From: CAWDMC01 sp963803295
GTDB taxonomy: Bacteria; Acidobacteriota; Terriglobia; UBA7540
Assembly (NCBI GenBank): GCA_963803295.1
Contig: CAWDMC010000002.1
Coordinates: 372,001-436,000 of the forward strand
Reading direction: 5' to 3'
DNA: 64,000 bases
The notes beneath the pieces were generated by a model. That model saw only the letters and a program-made list of their open reading frames with translations. It had not been told where the DNA came from and did not search any database. Shown here piece by piece: positions 8,896-18,294 of the stretch; the first letter of the stretch is position 1, and each line of letters starts with the position of its first letter. The translations under genes and the position numbers were made by a program.

Positions 8896-9111
8896 GTCAG
8901 GGCACGGCTTCAGCCGTGCCGCCAAGAATCCCGACGAGCGGGCGGCTTTAGCCGCTGAGGTATCCTCTCCATCGAGATCCACACGCTTGCAGTAGACCAC
9001 GCATACGCCACCGGCGTTTTTTCGAGTGCTGTTTGAGGATGAGGACGCCCTCAGCGGCTAAAGCCGCTCAGCTTTACCCGTTTATTGGCACGGCTGAAGC
9101 CGTGCCCTGAC
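8896..9111. repeat. nested REP-type inverted repeat (REPIN-like)
   Basis: Outer arms at 8896-8920 (GTCAGGGCACGGCTTCAGCC...) and 9087-9111 are near reverse complements, and each is itself a palindrome (GGCACGGCT/AGCCGTGCC). Inner arms at 8942-8960 (GCGGCTTTAGCCGCTGAGG) and 9049-9067 are also reverse complements and self-palindromic. The centre is about 90 nt. The element fills the gap between the RraA-like gene and the second MR/MLE gene and holds no gene. Such pairs are typical of non-autonomous REP elements mobilised by RAYT transposases; no RAYT gene is in the window. Confidence 0.8.
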
Positions 9112-9181
9112 GAATGGAGCGGGTGTGCGAATTATTCTTTGCGCTGCGTCGAAGGAGCAGGAATCGAGGAGGAGATAACGC

Positions 9182-10537
9182 ATGAAAGAGAACGGCAGCA
9201 GTTTGGTTGGACGCCGCAGCATCCTGAAATCGTCGGCCGCGGCCTTCGGAGGCGCGCTGATTGGCGGCGAACCGCTGGCGGCGTATCCCAAAGGGGTGAA
9301 CACGAATTCGCGGCCGTCGGAACTGAAGATTATCGACCTGCGGATTGCGCACGTCACTAAGGCGCCGATGAATTGTCCCATTATTCGCCTCGATACGAAT
9401 CAGGGGATTTATGGGCTGGGGGAAGTCCGCGACGGCGCCAGTTCCACCTACGCGCTGATCCTGAAGAGCCGTCTCCTCGGCGAGAATCCCTGCAATGTCG
9501 ATCGTCTATTCCGCAAGATCAAGCAGTTTGGCGGCCATTCGCGGCAAGCTGGGGGAGTGTGTGGGGTTGAGATGGCCTTATGGGATCTGGCGGGCAAGGC
9601 TTACAACGTACCCGTTTATCAGATGTTGGGAGGGAGGTTTCGCGACAAAATCCGCATTTACGCTGACACCACCGAGTCCCACGATCCCAAAGAGTACGGC
9701 CGGCGTCTAAAGGAGCGCATGGATCGCGGTCTGAGTTGGCTGAAGATGGATCTCGGTTACGACGTGGTTGAGGATAAACCCGGCACCGTCACCCAGCCTT
9801 CCGGCATGAGCGTCGACGAGCAGCTAAACACGCCGCACATGTTCACCGGAATCGAGCTCACCGACAAGGGCATCGCCCTGATGGCCGAGTACGTAGCCCA
9901 GGTGCGGGAAGTTGTGGGGATGGAGATTCCGCTGTGCGCGGATCACTTTGGCCACATCGGAGTGAGATCCTGCATCCGTCTGGGGCGTGCCTTTGAGCCT
10001 TATAACCTGGAATGGATGGAAGACCTGATTCCCTGGCAGTACACCGACCTCTGGCGGCAGATGACGGTTGCCGGCCTTCCTACGCTCACCGGTGAGGATA
10101 TCTACCTCAAGGAGGATTTCTACAAGCTCTGCAGCACGCATGCCGTCCGTAAGATCCATCCGGATCTGGCTACTTCCGGCGGTATTCTCGAGACCAAAAA
10201 GATTGGTGATATGGCGGAGGAGCATGGCGTCCCCATGGCCATGCATTTCGCGGGCTCGCCCGTCGCGTGTATGGCCAGCGTCCATTGTGCCGCAGCCACG
10301 CAGAATTTTTTGGCGCTGGAGAACCACTCACTCGACGTCCCCTGGTGGGACAGCCTGGTCACGGGAGTAGAAAAGCCCATCGTGAACCGCGGATACATTA
10401 AGGTGCCGGAGGGTCCAGGACTTGGGGTGACTCTCGATGACGACGCCGTAAAGGAGCACTTGATGCCCGGTACCGGGTTCTTCGAACCTACCACGATGTG
10501 GGATAATGAGCGCTCTGCGGACCGGCTGTGGAGCTAA
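9182..10537 (+). CDS. Tat-exported mandelate racemase/muconate lactonizing enzyme family protein
   Basis: 451 aa. GGAGGAG lies about 8 nt before the ATG. The leader GRRSILKSSAAAFGGAL is a twin-arginine signal (residues 10-26). The enolase-superfamily capping domain ends MALWDLAGKAYNVPVYQMLG. Barrel ligands are D254 (CADHFGH), E280 (EWMEDL) and E305 (TGEDIY), with K188 in SWLKMDLGY and a D328/H355 pair (IHPDLATSGG, AMHFAGSP). The pattern resembles galactonate/gluconate-type dehydratases, though the substrate cannot be assigned. It is more distant from the 5262 gene than a simple duplicate would be, so the two probably act on different acids. It stands alone after a REP element, in the same direction as the preceding operon. 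Confidence 0.87.
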   Translation: MKENGSSLVGRRSILKSSAAAFGGALIGGEPLAAYPKGVNTNSRPSELKIIDLRIAHVTKAPMNCPIIRLDTNQGIYGLGEVRDGASSTYALILKSRLLGENPCNVDRLFRKIKQFGGHSRQAGGVCGVEMALWDLAGKAYNVPVYQMLGGRFRDKIRIYADTTESHDPKEYGRRLKERMDRGLSWLKMDLGYDVVEDKPGTVTQPSGMSVDEQLNTPHMFTGIELTDKGIALMAEYVAQVREVVGMEIPLCADHFGHIGVRSCIRLGRAFEPYNLEWMEDLIPWQYTDLWRQMTVAGLPTLTGEDIYLKEDFYKLCSTHAVRKIHPDLATSGGILETKKIGDMAEEHGVPMAMHFAGSPVACMASVHCAAATQNFLALENHSLDVPWWDSLVTGVEKPIVNRGYIKVPEGPGLGVTLDDDAVKEHLMPGTGFFEPTTMWDNERSADRLWS

Positions 10538-11154
10538 GCCTCAAACGTCTGCTCTGAGGCGGTTTCGCAATCCTGATGATTTCGAGCTTGCTCGATCGAG
10601 GACGGGTCCAGTGCGCGTCCTCCGGCCGGGCAGGCTACGATCAGTAGCTATTGCCACTCTCTCTACATACCTCAGTTAGTTAGTTACTATTTATTAGTGT
10701 CCTGGCGACGAGAGAACCAACAAGGTAAGTTACTCCGATTCATAACAACATCGGGCGCTATTAACAACTAGTGCATGAGGATTTCCGCTTGCGGTGGGAT
10801 GGCGCTCTGCGGACTTTCCGCAGTGGTGGTGTCGATTTCGTCCTGTAAAATAGCACCTGTCAGCGAATTTGGTCGCGATTGAGAGAAAAATACAATCCGT
10901 CCGTGGGTGGGAAAATCTTTTCACCTGTACTACATGGGATGCGAAAAGAAAGCGATTGACAGAGAGGAAAGATACGTGCTACTGTTCGCCGGTTACTTTA
11001 GGGTAGTAGGGCGATTTTATTCTATTACACGAGCAGGTGATTTCAATTAGGAAAAGCCTAATTAGCCGGGGCTTGTTTTTTCGCGAGACTGAATACTTGA
11101 AAGCCGGAGCTGATGATCATCGGGATGGGTTGTCAATTTAAAAAGGGGGGAGCT
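10538..11154. other. non-coding stretch before the first TonB receptor
   Basis: No credible gene. A small stem (GCCTCA 10538-10543 with TGAGGC 10555-10560) follows the MR/MLE stop and could be a weak terminator. The remainder is richer in A/T than its surroundings. It includes a TTAG run near 10674-10689, a TTGACA at 10956-10961 that could be a -35 box without a good -10, and the palindrome listed at 11045-11063. Confidence 0.5.
11045..11063. promoter_or_regulatory. palindrome upstream of TonB receptor, possible operator
   Basis: AATTAGG and CCTAATT are perfect 7-bp arms separated by AAAAG, about 92 nt before the receptor ATG. The size fits a dimeric regulator site or a short hairpin in the leader. 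No matching regulator gene is adjacent. Confidence 0.4.
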
Positions 11155-14100
11155 ATGTCCTATTGTTGTCGGCGCGTTATTCCAGCAGCCCTGGTAACGC
11201 TACTGGCCATCAGTTACTCGCTTTGGGCGCAGAGCGATCGCGGTACCATTACCGGGATTGTAAGCGATCAGAGCGGTGCCGTGATGGCTGGTGTTACCGT
11301 TACCGCCACCAACCCAGCAACCGGCGTTAGCACTGCTACTGTAAGTAGCCAGGCCGGGAACTATACGATTCCGCTCCTCAAGGTTGGCACGTACGAGGTT
11401 TCCGCTGAGCGGGACGGTTTCAAGAAGTACGTGCAGGGCGGGATTCTCATTGAAGTCGGGCAGACTGTCTCACTCGAGATTCATATGCAACTGGGAGCCC
11501 GCACCGAAACTGTTCAGGTCACCGCCCAGGTGGCCCAGGTTCAGAGGGACACCTCTGACCGTGGAACTATCATCTCCGGCCGTGACGTGCTGGAACTGCC
11601 GATTGTCGGTCAGGGGGAACAGCGAAATCCTGGCTTTTTCATGATTCTGGCGCCTGGGGTTACGGGCCGCGGAACCTCGAACGGCGGCACCTCTCGCATG
11701 ATGAGCACCACCGTGAATGGCAGCCAGAGCGCCAGCAACGAGTTCCAACTTGACGGTGCGCTGATTGGGAGTGCGGGGGAATGGGCCGGGGACTTCCGCA
11801 ATATCCCGTTCCCGCAAGATGCCGTGGGGGAATTCAAGGTGATGACACTCCTTCCTCCTGCCGAATACGGCCGGACAGGTCAGGGAATCACCAGCTTTAC
11901 GCTCCGATCCGGCACCAACCAGATTCACGGGTCGGCGTATGAGTTCCTGCGCAACGATGCCCTGGATAGCCGAGGCTTCTTCCGGGCTACCGTGCCCGTC
12001 AACAAACAGAACGAATTCGGAGTAACGGTTGGTGGGCCGGTAGTGATTCCAAAACTCTACAACGGCAGAGACAAGACATTCTTCTTCGGTTGGTATCAAG
12101 GTTTCCGTTTGGCCAAACAAACCGGTAGCTCACTCGATACCCTTCCCACCGCGGCCATGCGGGGTGGGGACTTGAGTAACACCCTCACATCACAGTCCGT
12201 TGGCTCCGATGCATTAGGCCGGCCAGTCTTTGCCGGTGAGATTTACGATCCGGCAACGCAGCGGAGCGTCGCCAACGGGGCAACTGACCCGGTGACCGGC
12301 CTCGTGAATAACAGCGGTGGCGCAGCTCTTCTGCGTGATGGCTTTGGCTTCAACAAGGTGACGGGATTGCCGATTGCGGGTTCGGCCAACATCATCCCGT
12401 CGAACCGGATCGATCCAATCGCCGCTAAGATCTTTTCGTATTTCCCCAATCCGACCCTTCCCGGCCAGCGGTTTGGCTACACGAACAACTGGCTGGTCTC
12501 CAATCAATCGAGACAAGGCACCGACCAGTGGGGGTCCAAGATTGACCACTCGATCAGTGACAAAAACCGGATCAGCGGGGAATTCATCTGGTCGTTGAAC
12601 ACGATCCCCACCTCCAGCGGGCGTTGGCCTGGCGCCATTGGTGACGGTAGCACCTCCCACACACAGCAGGATATTGCCCGCTTCAGCCAAGACTACATTT
12701 TCACGCCTACCTTGGTAAACCACTGGACACTGGGTTTCAATCGCTGGGAAGGTGATTCTATTGCTCTCTCGGGGACTGGATGGCCCGCACAGCTGGGATT
12801 CAAAGGTGTCCCTCAGACGGGTCCGGGGACAGTCTTCCCGGGCTTGAACATCGGGGGTCTCGGCAACACTTACGGAAACGGCGGGCAAGGCTATGATGCC
12901 ACGAACGTCTATACCGTCGATGAGAGCCTGACCTGGATCAAGGGTCGGCATACGGTTAAGGCTGGCTTTGGTTACATTAAGATGCAACAGAATGACGGCG
13001 GCTACGGCCGGCAGTCTGGCTATCTGTCGTTTAATGGCGGACTCACTGGCCTCGCCGGTCCCTGGTACAACGATGGCTGCTCTCCAGGCGTTGCCTGCCC
13101 GGGGATGGGAGCGGCGAGCTTCCTCTTGGGGCTGGGCAGTTATGGTGAGGCTGACGTTTATGCCGCCAAGAACGCCGACAGGCTGGGACAGTATTCAGCG
13201 TATGTGCAGGACGATTTCAAGGTGAGCTCTAAACTCACACTCAACCTTGGACTCCGCTACGACCTGCTGCTCCCGGTCGTGAACGCTTACAACCAGTTTT
13301 CGTGGATGGATCCGACCTTGACGAACACCACCTACGGAATCAAGGGCGCAATGGCCTTTGCGACACCTTCGCGACGAACGGCGGCCAGCACCTTCACGAA
13401 GGGTTTCGGTCCACGCATCGGGATTGCCTATGCCCTCAACGAAAAAACCATCCTGCGAACTGGCTACGGGATCCTATATACGACGGGCGGCGGCGAGCGC
13501 TCCAATCGAGGCTGCTGTACTCAAGGAGGGTTCAACTCCACCAATAACCTCGGCGAGGACACCAGTACAGGGTTTACGGGCCTGCTGCCGTCGTTTACCC
13601 TCTCCGAGGGCTGGCCGGCTTCGAAGTTCCCGAGTCCGCCCTTTATCGATCAGAACTACGCCATTGGCGGCGCTCCTCACCCGATCTTCCCTGGGGACGG
13701 CCGCCCACCCGATATTCAGAACTGGACGCTGGCCGTTCAGCGCCAACTTCCCGGCCAGATTCTTCTGGATGTCGCTTACGTTGGAACCATGGGCCATCAC
13801 TTGGTCAGCCGCTTGAATCCGACCAATCAGATGCCGACCAAGTACCTCGCTGACCCAGTTACGGGCGGGACTTCGCAAGCCAATAGCCCGCTGTATAAGA
13901 GCATCGCCGATCCGGCCGTACAAGCTCTCTCCGTCGTACAGGCGATGCCGGTCGATTCAAGCACGGGCATGCATTCTCCTTTCAATGGCTTCCAAACCCT
14001 CATGGGAGGGAATGCCACCCTGGGCCAAGCGTTGCGTCCGTTTCCGCAGTACACGCAAGAGGCCAATTTCCAGATGCGCGACATGATGGAGGGGGTGGGG

Positions 14101-14964
14101 AATTCAAGCTACCATTCGCTTCAGATCAACGCCCGGAAGCAGTTCTCTCAGGGCTTGACCTTCCTCGTATCGTACACCTGGTCCAAGACGCTCACGGATG
14201 CCGAGAGCATTTTCAACGAGTTCTCGGGTTTCACTCAAGACGCTTACAACACCAGAGCTGAGAAAGCCTTGAGCATCAATGACTACCCCAACAACCTGAT
14301 CCTCTCCTACGAGTACCAGTTGCCCTTCGGTCCAGGCAAGAAATTCGCCAACGTCGGCGGCCCGGCGGGCAAAGTCCTAGGTGGGTGGAGCATTGCGGGA
14401 ATCCAACAGTACCAGAGCGGGCGCCCCAACATGATTTTCACGGGGGGTAACCCCTACGCCCCATACGTCGGGCCAAACAACTTTTTGATGCGGCCCAATG
14501 TTGTGCCAGGGGTCAATAAGAGGTCAACCGCTTATCTCACCGGCAAGTTTAATCCAAACGGTCCGACCGTAAAGAATAACCCGTCGGATCCAAATCCCTG
14601 CAACTACACCAATTGCACGGACTATGGAGCCCTTTTGAACGGCAACGCCTGGACCGACCCGGCATGGGGAAGTCTGGGCAACGCTTCCCGGTCGAACGGT
14701 GCCATCCGCTTGCCTGGGTACTTGAATGAGGATATCTCGATCCTCAAGCGGACGAAGATCAACGAACGCGTGAATGTTGAATTCCGGGCGGACTTCCTGA
14801 ACGTTTTCAACCGCACGGTTTTGGGTCCTGATTCAGGCGGAGATCAGTACGACTCTGTCCTGCAAGGCACCGCTGTCGACTGGGGAGTTGGCGGCTTCGG
14901 GCATCTCGCGAGCCAGGGCAACTACCCACGCGAGATTCAGTTTGGCCTGAAGATTACCTACTAG
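11155..14964 (+). CDS. Oar-like TonB-dependent outer-membrane receptor with carboxypeptidase-regulatory domain
   Basis: 1269 aa. ATG 11155 is chosen for its GGGGGAGCT ribosome site; the 14 residues upstream are not signal-like. After a Sec signal (ending SLWAQ) comes a CarboxypepD_reg/Cna-B-like domain (GTITGIVSDQSGAVMAGVTV to about residue 110), then a plug region with DGALIGSAGEWAG and GTNQIHGSAYEFLRND, and a long beta-barrel with many aromatic repeats such as YVQDDFKVSSKLTLNLGLRY. It ends in an aromatic (FGLKITY), as outer-membrane barrels do. Acidobacteria carry many such receptors, often near polysaccharide genes. The ligand is unknown; position after the pectin genes suggests oligosaccharide uptake. 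A strong terminator follows directly. Confidence 0.9.
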   Translation: MSYCCRRVIPAALVTLLAISYSLWAQSDRGTITGIVSDQSGAVMAGVTVTATNPATGVSTATVSSQAGNYTIPLLKVGTYEVSAERDGFKKYVQGGILIEVGQTVSLEIHMQLGARTETVQVTAQVAQVQRDTSDRGTIISGRDVLELPIVGQGEQRNPGFFMILAPGVTGRGTSNGGTSRMMSTTVNGSQSASNEFQLDGALIGSAGEWAGDFRNIPFPQDAVGEFKVMTLLPPAEYGRTGQGITSFTLRSGTNQIHGSAYEFLRNDALDSRGFFRATVPVNKQNEFGVTVGGPVVIPKLYNGRDKTFFFGWYQGFRLAKQTGSSLDTLPTAAMRGGDLSNTLTSQSVGSDALGRPVFAGEIYDPATQRSVANGATDPVTGLVNNSGGAALLRDGFGFNKVTGLPIAGSANIIPSNRIDPIAAKIFSYFPNPTLPGQRFGYTNNWLVSNQSRQGTDQWGSKIDHSISDKNRISGEFIWSLNTIPTSSGRWPGAIGDGSTSHTQQDIARFSQDYIFTPTLVNHWTLGFNRWEGDSIALSGTGWPAQLGFKGVPQTGPGTVFPGLNIGGLGNTYGNGGQGYDATNVYTVDESLTWIKGRHTVKAGFGYIKMQQNDGGYGRQSGYLSFNGGLTGLAGPWYNDGCSPGVACPGMGAASFLLGLGSYGEADVYAAKNADRLGQYSAYVQDDFKVSSKLTLNLGLRYDLLLPVVNAYNQFSWMDPTLTNTTYGIKGAMAFATPSRRTAASTFTKGFGPRIGIAYALNEKTILRTGYGILYTTGGGERSNRGCCTQGGFNSTNNLGEDTSTGFTGLLPSFTLSEGWPASKFPSPPFIDQNYAIGGAPHPIFPGDGRPPDIQNWTLAVQRQLPGQILLDVAYVGTMGHHLVSRLNPTNQMPTKYLADPVTGGTSQANSPLYKSIADPAVQALSVVQAMPVDSSTGMHSPFNGFQTLMGGNATLGQALRPFPQYTQEANFQMRDMMEGVGNSSYHSLQINARKQFSQGLTFLVSYTWSKTLTDAESIFNEFSGFTQDAYNTRAEKALSINDYPNNLILSYEYQLPFGPGKKFANVGGPAGKVLGGWSIAGIQQYQSGRPNMIFTGGNPYAPYVGPNNFLMRPNVVPGVNKRSTAYLTGKFNPNGPTVKNNPSDPNPCNYTNCTDYGALLNGNAWTDPAWGSLGNASRSNGAIRLPGYLNEDISILKRTKINERVNVEFRADFLNVFNRTVLGPDSGGDQYDSVLQGTAVDWGVGGFGHLASQGNYPREIQFGLKITY

Positions 14965-14991
14965 GAACCAAATCGCGTTTCGCCAATACCA

Positions 14992-15038
14992 GAGGATGGG
15001 GACCAGCAATAGGGTGAGGTCCTCATCCTCTTTTTTTT
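14992..15038 (+). terminator. rho-independent terminator after the TonB receptor
   Basis: GAGGATGGGGACC (14992-15004) pairs with GGTCCTCATCCTC (15018-15030) with one mismatch, has a 13-nt loop and is followed at once by eight T (15031-15038). It begins 27 nt after the receptor stop and separates it from the ASPIC/UnbV gene. Confidence 0.85.
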
Positions 15039-15121
15039 GGCGGCTTCGTTCAAGCAGGAAGGTCATTGAAGGCCGACGACTATCCGGCGATACTTCTTTA
15101 GGGAGACACGGAGGCATAGAC

Positions 15122-17047
15122 ATGGCGGGATACAGAAATCGGCCAGCCCTCGTAGCGCTCCTCGTATTTCTCGGGTTGACCACTGCGCTCGCGGGCCTTG
15201 CCCGTGAGAGGGGCCACTCGCGCCCAAGGGTTCGCCTGCCCGATCCGGACATCGGTGTGAATTCCCTTCCGTCGCGCAAGAAGGCGCAACAGGAGACAGT
15301 GAAGCAGTTCAAGGTCTTCTATCAGTTCCAATTTGCCGATACGGTCAAGGAGAGCGGAATCACTTTCGTCCAGCACATCGAAGAGGATGCGGGCTACCAC
15401 TACAAACCCGTGCACTACGATCACGGCAATGGTATCGCTGTGGCGGACGTCGATGGTGATGGGCTCTGCGACATTTATTTCCTGAGCCAGCTGGGTGGCA
15501 ATCAGCTTTGGAAAAACCTGGGCGGAGGCAAGTTCCGAAACATTACCAAGCAGGCCGGCGTGGGTGTTCCCAGTCGCATCAGCGTAACTGCCTCTTTCGC
15601 CGACATCGACAACGACGGTGATCAGGATTTGTTTGTGACAACCGTGCGCGAGGGCAACGTCCTCTTCGAGAATGACGGGCACGGGCACTTCAAGGACATT
15701 AGCAAAGAAGCCGGAGTCGATCTGGTTGCGCATTCCTCCGGATCTGTTTTCTTTGACTATGACAATGATGGCCTTGTCGACTTGCTAGTGTCCAACGTGG
15801 GCCGGTACACAACGGACGAGCGTTGGCCCGATGGCGCCTATGTCGGGCTACAGGATGCGTTTTTCGGTCACCTCTATCCGGAGCGTTTTGAGCATCCCGT
15901 TCTTTACAAGAATATGGGGCACCGCCGGTTCAAAGACGTGACCGCAGACGTCGGCTTGCGGCCCAGTGTGTGGTCTGGAGATGCAAGTTTCACCGATCTC
16001 AACGGGGATGGGTGGCCGGACCTGTTTATCCTGAACATGCAGGGGCACAGCTACTATTTTGAGAATGAAGCCGGGAAAAAGTTCGTCGACAAAACCGACC
16101 AGTACTTTCCCCGGACGCCCTGGGGCGCTATGGGAATCAAGTTTTTTGACTACGACAACGATGGCCGGATGGACCTTTTCCTCACCGACATGCATTCCGA
16201 CATGATGGGCAGCCGTAAACCCGATGAGGAGAAAATAAAGACACCCACCGAGGATATTACCCCGGATGATCGCCTTGGGGGCCCGCAAGAGATGTTTATG
16301 TTTGGAAATGCGTTTTTCCACAACCTGGGCAGCGGCAAGTTTGAGGAGATCTCCGACCGGTTGGGAGTGGAAAACTACTGGCCTTGGGGTGTGAGTGTTG
16401 GGGACGTCAACGCCGATGGGTGGGACGACGTTTTCATTTCCTCCGGCATGAGTTTCCCTTTCCGATACGGGATTAATTCGATGTTTTTGAACAACCAGGG
16501 CGAGAGGTTTTTGGATGCCGAGTTTCTGCTTGGGATCGAGCCCCGCCGCGGCGGTCTCACCCATACGCCCTGGTTCGATTTGGATTGCTCCGGCGTTGGG
16601 CGCGGTAAGAGGCCCTGCGCCGGGCACACAGGCGTAATCACGGTGATGGCATCACGCTCAAGCCGATCGTCCGCGATGTTCGATCTCGACAACGACGGCG
16701 ATCTCGACATCGTAACTAACGACTTCAATTCCGAGCCGCAAGTGCTGGTGAGTGATCTCGCGCAGCGTAAGCCAATCCGCTGGCTGAAGATCGTGCTGGT
16801 CGGGATGGCCTCGAACCGCGACGGCTTGGGCGCGGCCGTCCGTGTACATGCCGGAGGCCAGGTCTATACCAAGTACAATGACGGCAAATCCGGCTATCTC
16901 TCACAAAGCGTGCTTCCGCTTTACTTCGGTCTGGGTGACGCTGCCAAGGTCGATCGCATCGAGGTTGACTGGCCGAGCGGTTGCAAGCAGACACTTACCC
17001 CGGGACTCCAGGTGAACAAGACGATTCGCATCGTCGAAGTAAAATAA
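15122..17047 (+). CDS. CRTAC1-family protein: FG-GAP/VCBS repeats and ASPIC/UnbV domain
   Basis: 641 aa from ATG 15122, with GGAGG 7 nt upstream; the earlier possible start would run into the terminator. A signal/anchor segment (RPALVALLVFLGLTTALAG) precedes at least seven calcium-binding-type FG-GAP loops, including DVDGDGLCDIYF, DIDNDGDQDLFV, DYDNDGLVDLLV, DLNGDGWPDLFI, DYDNDGRMDLFL, DVNADGWDDVFI and DLDNDGDLDIVT. The C-terminus has the ASPIC/UnbV signature NRDGLGAAVRVHAGG...YLSQSVLPLYFGLG and VDWPSG. Such proteins form an extracellular or periplasmic beta-propeller; their job is poorly known. In acidobacteria they are commonly found near Oar-like receptors and TPR proteins, as here. Confidence 0.88.
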   Translation: MAGYRNRPALVALLVFLGLTTALAGLARERGHSRPRVRLPDPDIGVNSLPSRKKAQQETVKQFKVFYQFQFADTVKESGITFVQHIEEDAGYHYKPVHYDHGNGIAVADVDGDGLCDIYFLSQLGGNQLWKNLGGGKFRNITKQAGVGVPSRISVTASFADIDNDGDQDLFVTTVREGNVLFENDGHGHFKDISKEAGVDLVAHSSGSVFFDYDNDGLVDLLVSNVGRYTTDERWPDGAYVGLQDAFFGHLYPERFEHPVLYKNMGHRRFKDVTADVGLRPSVWSGDASFTDLNGDGWPDLFILNMQGHSYYFENEAGKKFVDKTDQYFPRTPWGAMGIKFFDYDNDGRMDLFLTDMHSDMMGSRKPDEEKIKTPTEDITPDDRLGGPQEMFMFGNAFFHNLGSGKFEEISDRLGVENYWPWGVSVGDVNADGWDDVFISSGMSFPFRYGINSMFLNNQGERFLDAEFLLGIEPRRGGLTHTPWFDLDCSGVGRGKRPCAGHTGVITVMASRSSRSSAMFDLDNDGDLDIVTNDFNSEPQVLVSDLAQRKPIRWLKIVLVGMASNRDGLGAAVRVHAGGQVYTKYNDGKSGYLSQSVLPLYFGLGDAAKVDRIEVDWPSGCKQTLTPGLQVNKTIRIVEVK

Positions 17048-17088
17048 ACCGCCGGGATTTAGTAAGATCTGTGGACTCGTTCGGGATG

Positions 17089-18249
17089 TCAGTTATTACT
17101 CTTTGCCTCTGTCTGCTTCTGGAGGTTCTCCTGTAGCAGTGTTTTATCCTTATCCTGGCCTTCTTTGGTCAGTCTTTCGAACGTGTGTAGGTGAGCCTCA
17201 CTCTTTTCTTTATCACCGAGGCGCGCATACACTTCGTGGAGCTGGTAGTGGACTTCCGGGTATTTCGGATCCTGCTCAAGCGCCTTATTGAATGCGTCAA
17301 GCGCGCGACGGAGGTCGCCAGCCCCGGTATAGCATTTTCCCAAAAGAAAGTAGGCTCGGGTAAGCTGAGGGTAAGCGTTAATGGTGACATGGAGGTGAGG
17401 TATGGCTTCCTGGAATGCACTCTGGCTCGTTAAAATGTCGGCCACATAGTAGTTCGCAAGCGGTTGCTGAGGCTCCTCTTGCAGCGCGACCTTCAACTGT
17501 GCCAGAGCATTGTCGTAATCCTTCTTCCTCCAGTAGACCTGGCCCAGGCCGAAATGTATGCCCGGGAACTCGGAGTTCTTGCGCAGGACTTCCTTGAATT
17601 CTAGTATGGATTCATCGAACCGGTTGTTGTCGGCGTAGACCTCCGCATTCATGGCATGATTAAACTCCGAATCCGGGTACAATCTTGCCAGCCGTTCCCC
17701 AGCCCGTTGAGTGGCGGCTTTGTAGTCCACGACTAGCTGATAAAGCACCGCCGGGTCGGGGTCTCGAGATCTCTCTGCTAACAACGCTTCCAACTGCTGG
17801 ATCGCTTCGAAAAGGCGGCCCGAGGCACTAAGGGCAAGGGCCATATAGTATCGCGCCTGGCGGTCCCGAGGATTGCCCGTGAGTTCTTTTCTAGTGGCCT
17901 CTATGGCGCCCTCAAAATTGTTCAAGGCGTAGTACGAGATTCCTAATAGCAAATTGACGCCAGGATAGACGGGCGCGCGCTTGAGAATCCTCCGAAAGAT
18001 CTCAAGCGACTCGTCATACTTGCCCTGTGCCTGGCAAACCACGCCGAGGGCTTTGAGAATTTCGGGATCATCGGGTGCGTCATGCAGAGCCAGCCGATAT
18101 AGCTTTTCAGCCCCAGGGTAATCTTTCGTCTTCGCTAACTCCGCTGCCTGGGAAAGCAGGCTGTCCGGGCTCTGTGCCGCGGGTTGCCCGCGTGCCGCAC
18201 CGGCGGTGGCGCTAAGGAGCAGGAAAATGAAAAGACTGCTGAGTTTCAT
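17089..18249 (-). CDS. secreted TPR-repeat protein, copy B
   Basis: 386 aa with a Sec signal (MKLSSLFIFLLLSATAGAARG). The rest is tandem tetratricopeptide repeats, for example DYPGAEKLYRLALHDAPDDP, KYDESLEIFRRILKRAPVYP, NNFEGAIEATRKELTGNPRD and DLRRALDAFNKALEQDPKYP, ending in a charged Q/K-rich tail. TPR proteins are scaffolds for protein contacts; no enzyme motif is present. It lies 45 nt downstream of a paralogous TPR gene on the same strand, so the two are probably co-transcribed. It converges with the ASPIC/UnbV gene, leaving 41 bp between them. Confidence 0.85.
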   Translation of the reverse strand: MKLSSLFIFLLLSATAGAARGQPAAQSPDSLLSQAAELAKTKDYPGAEKLYRLALHDAPDDPEILKALGVVCQAQGKYDESLEIFRRILKRAPVYPGVNLLLGISYYALNNFEGAIEATRKELTGNPRDRQARYYMALALSASGRLFEAIQQLEALLAERSRDPDPAVLYQLVVDYKAATQRAGERLARLYPDSEFNHAMNAEVYADNNRFDESILEFKEVLRKNSEFPGIHFGLGQVYWRKKDYDNALAQLKVALQEEPQQPLANYYVADILTSQSAFQEAIPHLHVTINAYPQLTRAYFLLGKCYTGAGDLRRALDAFNKALEQDPKYPEVHYQLHEVYARLGDKEKSEAHLHTFERLTKEGQDKDKTLLQENLQKQTEAKSNN

Positions 18250-18294
18250 GATCTTCCATTGTCGATAGACCTACGACTGGTGCGAAATTGAAGT

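Noticed and set aside
10730..10924. 64-codon reverse-strand open frame before the TonB receptor
   Set aside because: No ribosome site and a low-complexity, non-domain composition; treated as non-coding.
15848..16627. Long reverse-strand open frame within the ASPIC/UnbV gene
   Set aside because: Its composition mirrors the FG-GAP codons on the other strand; no start site or domain.
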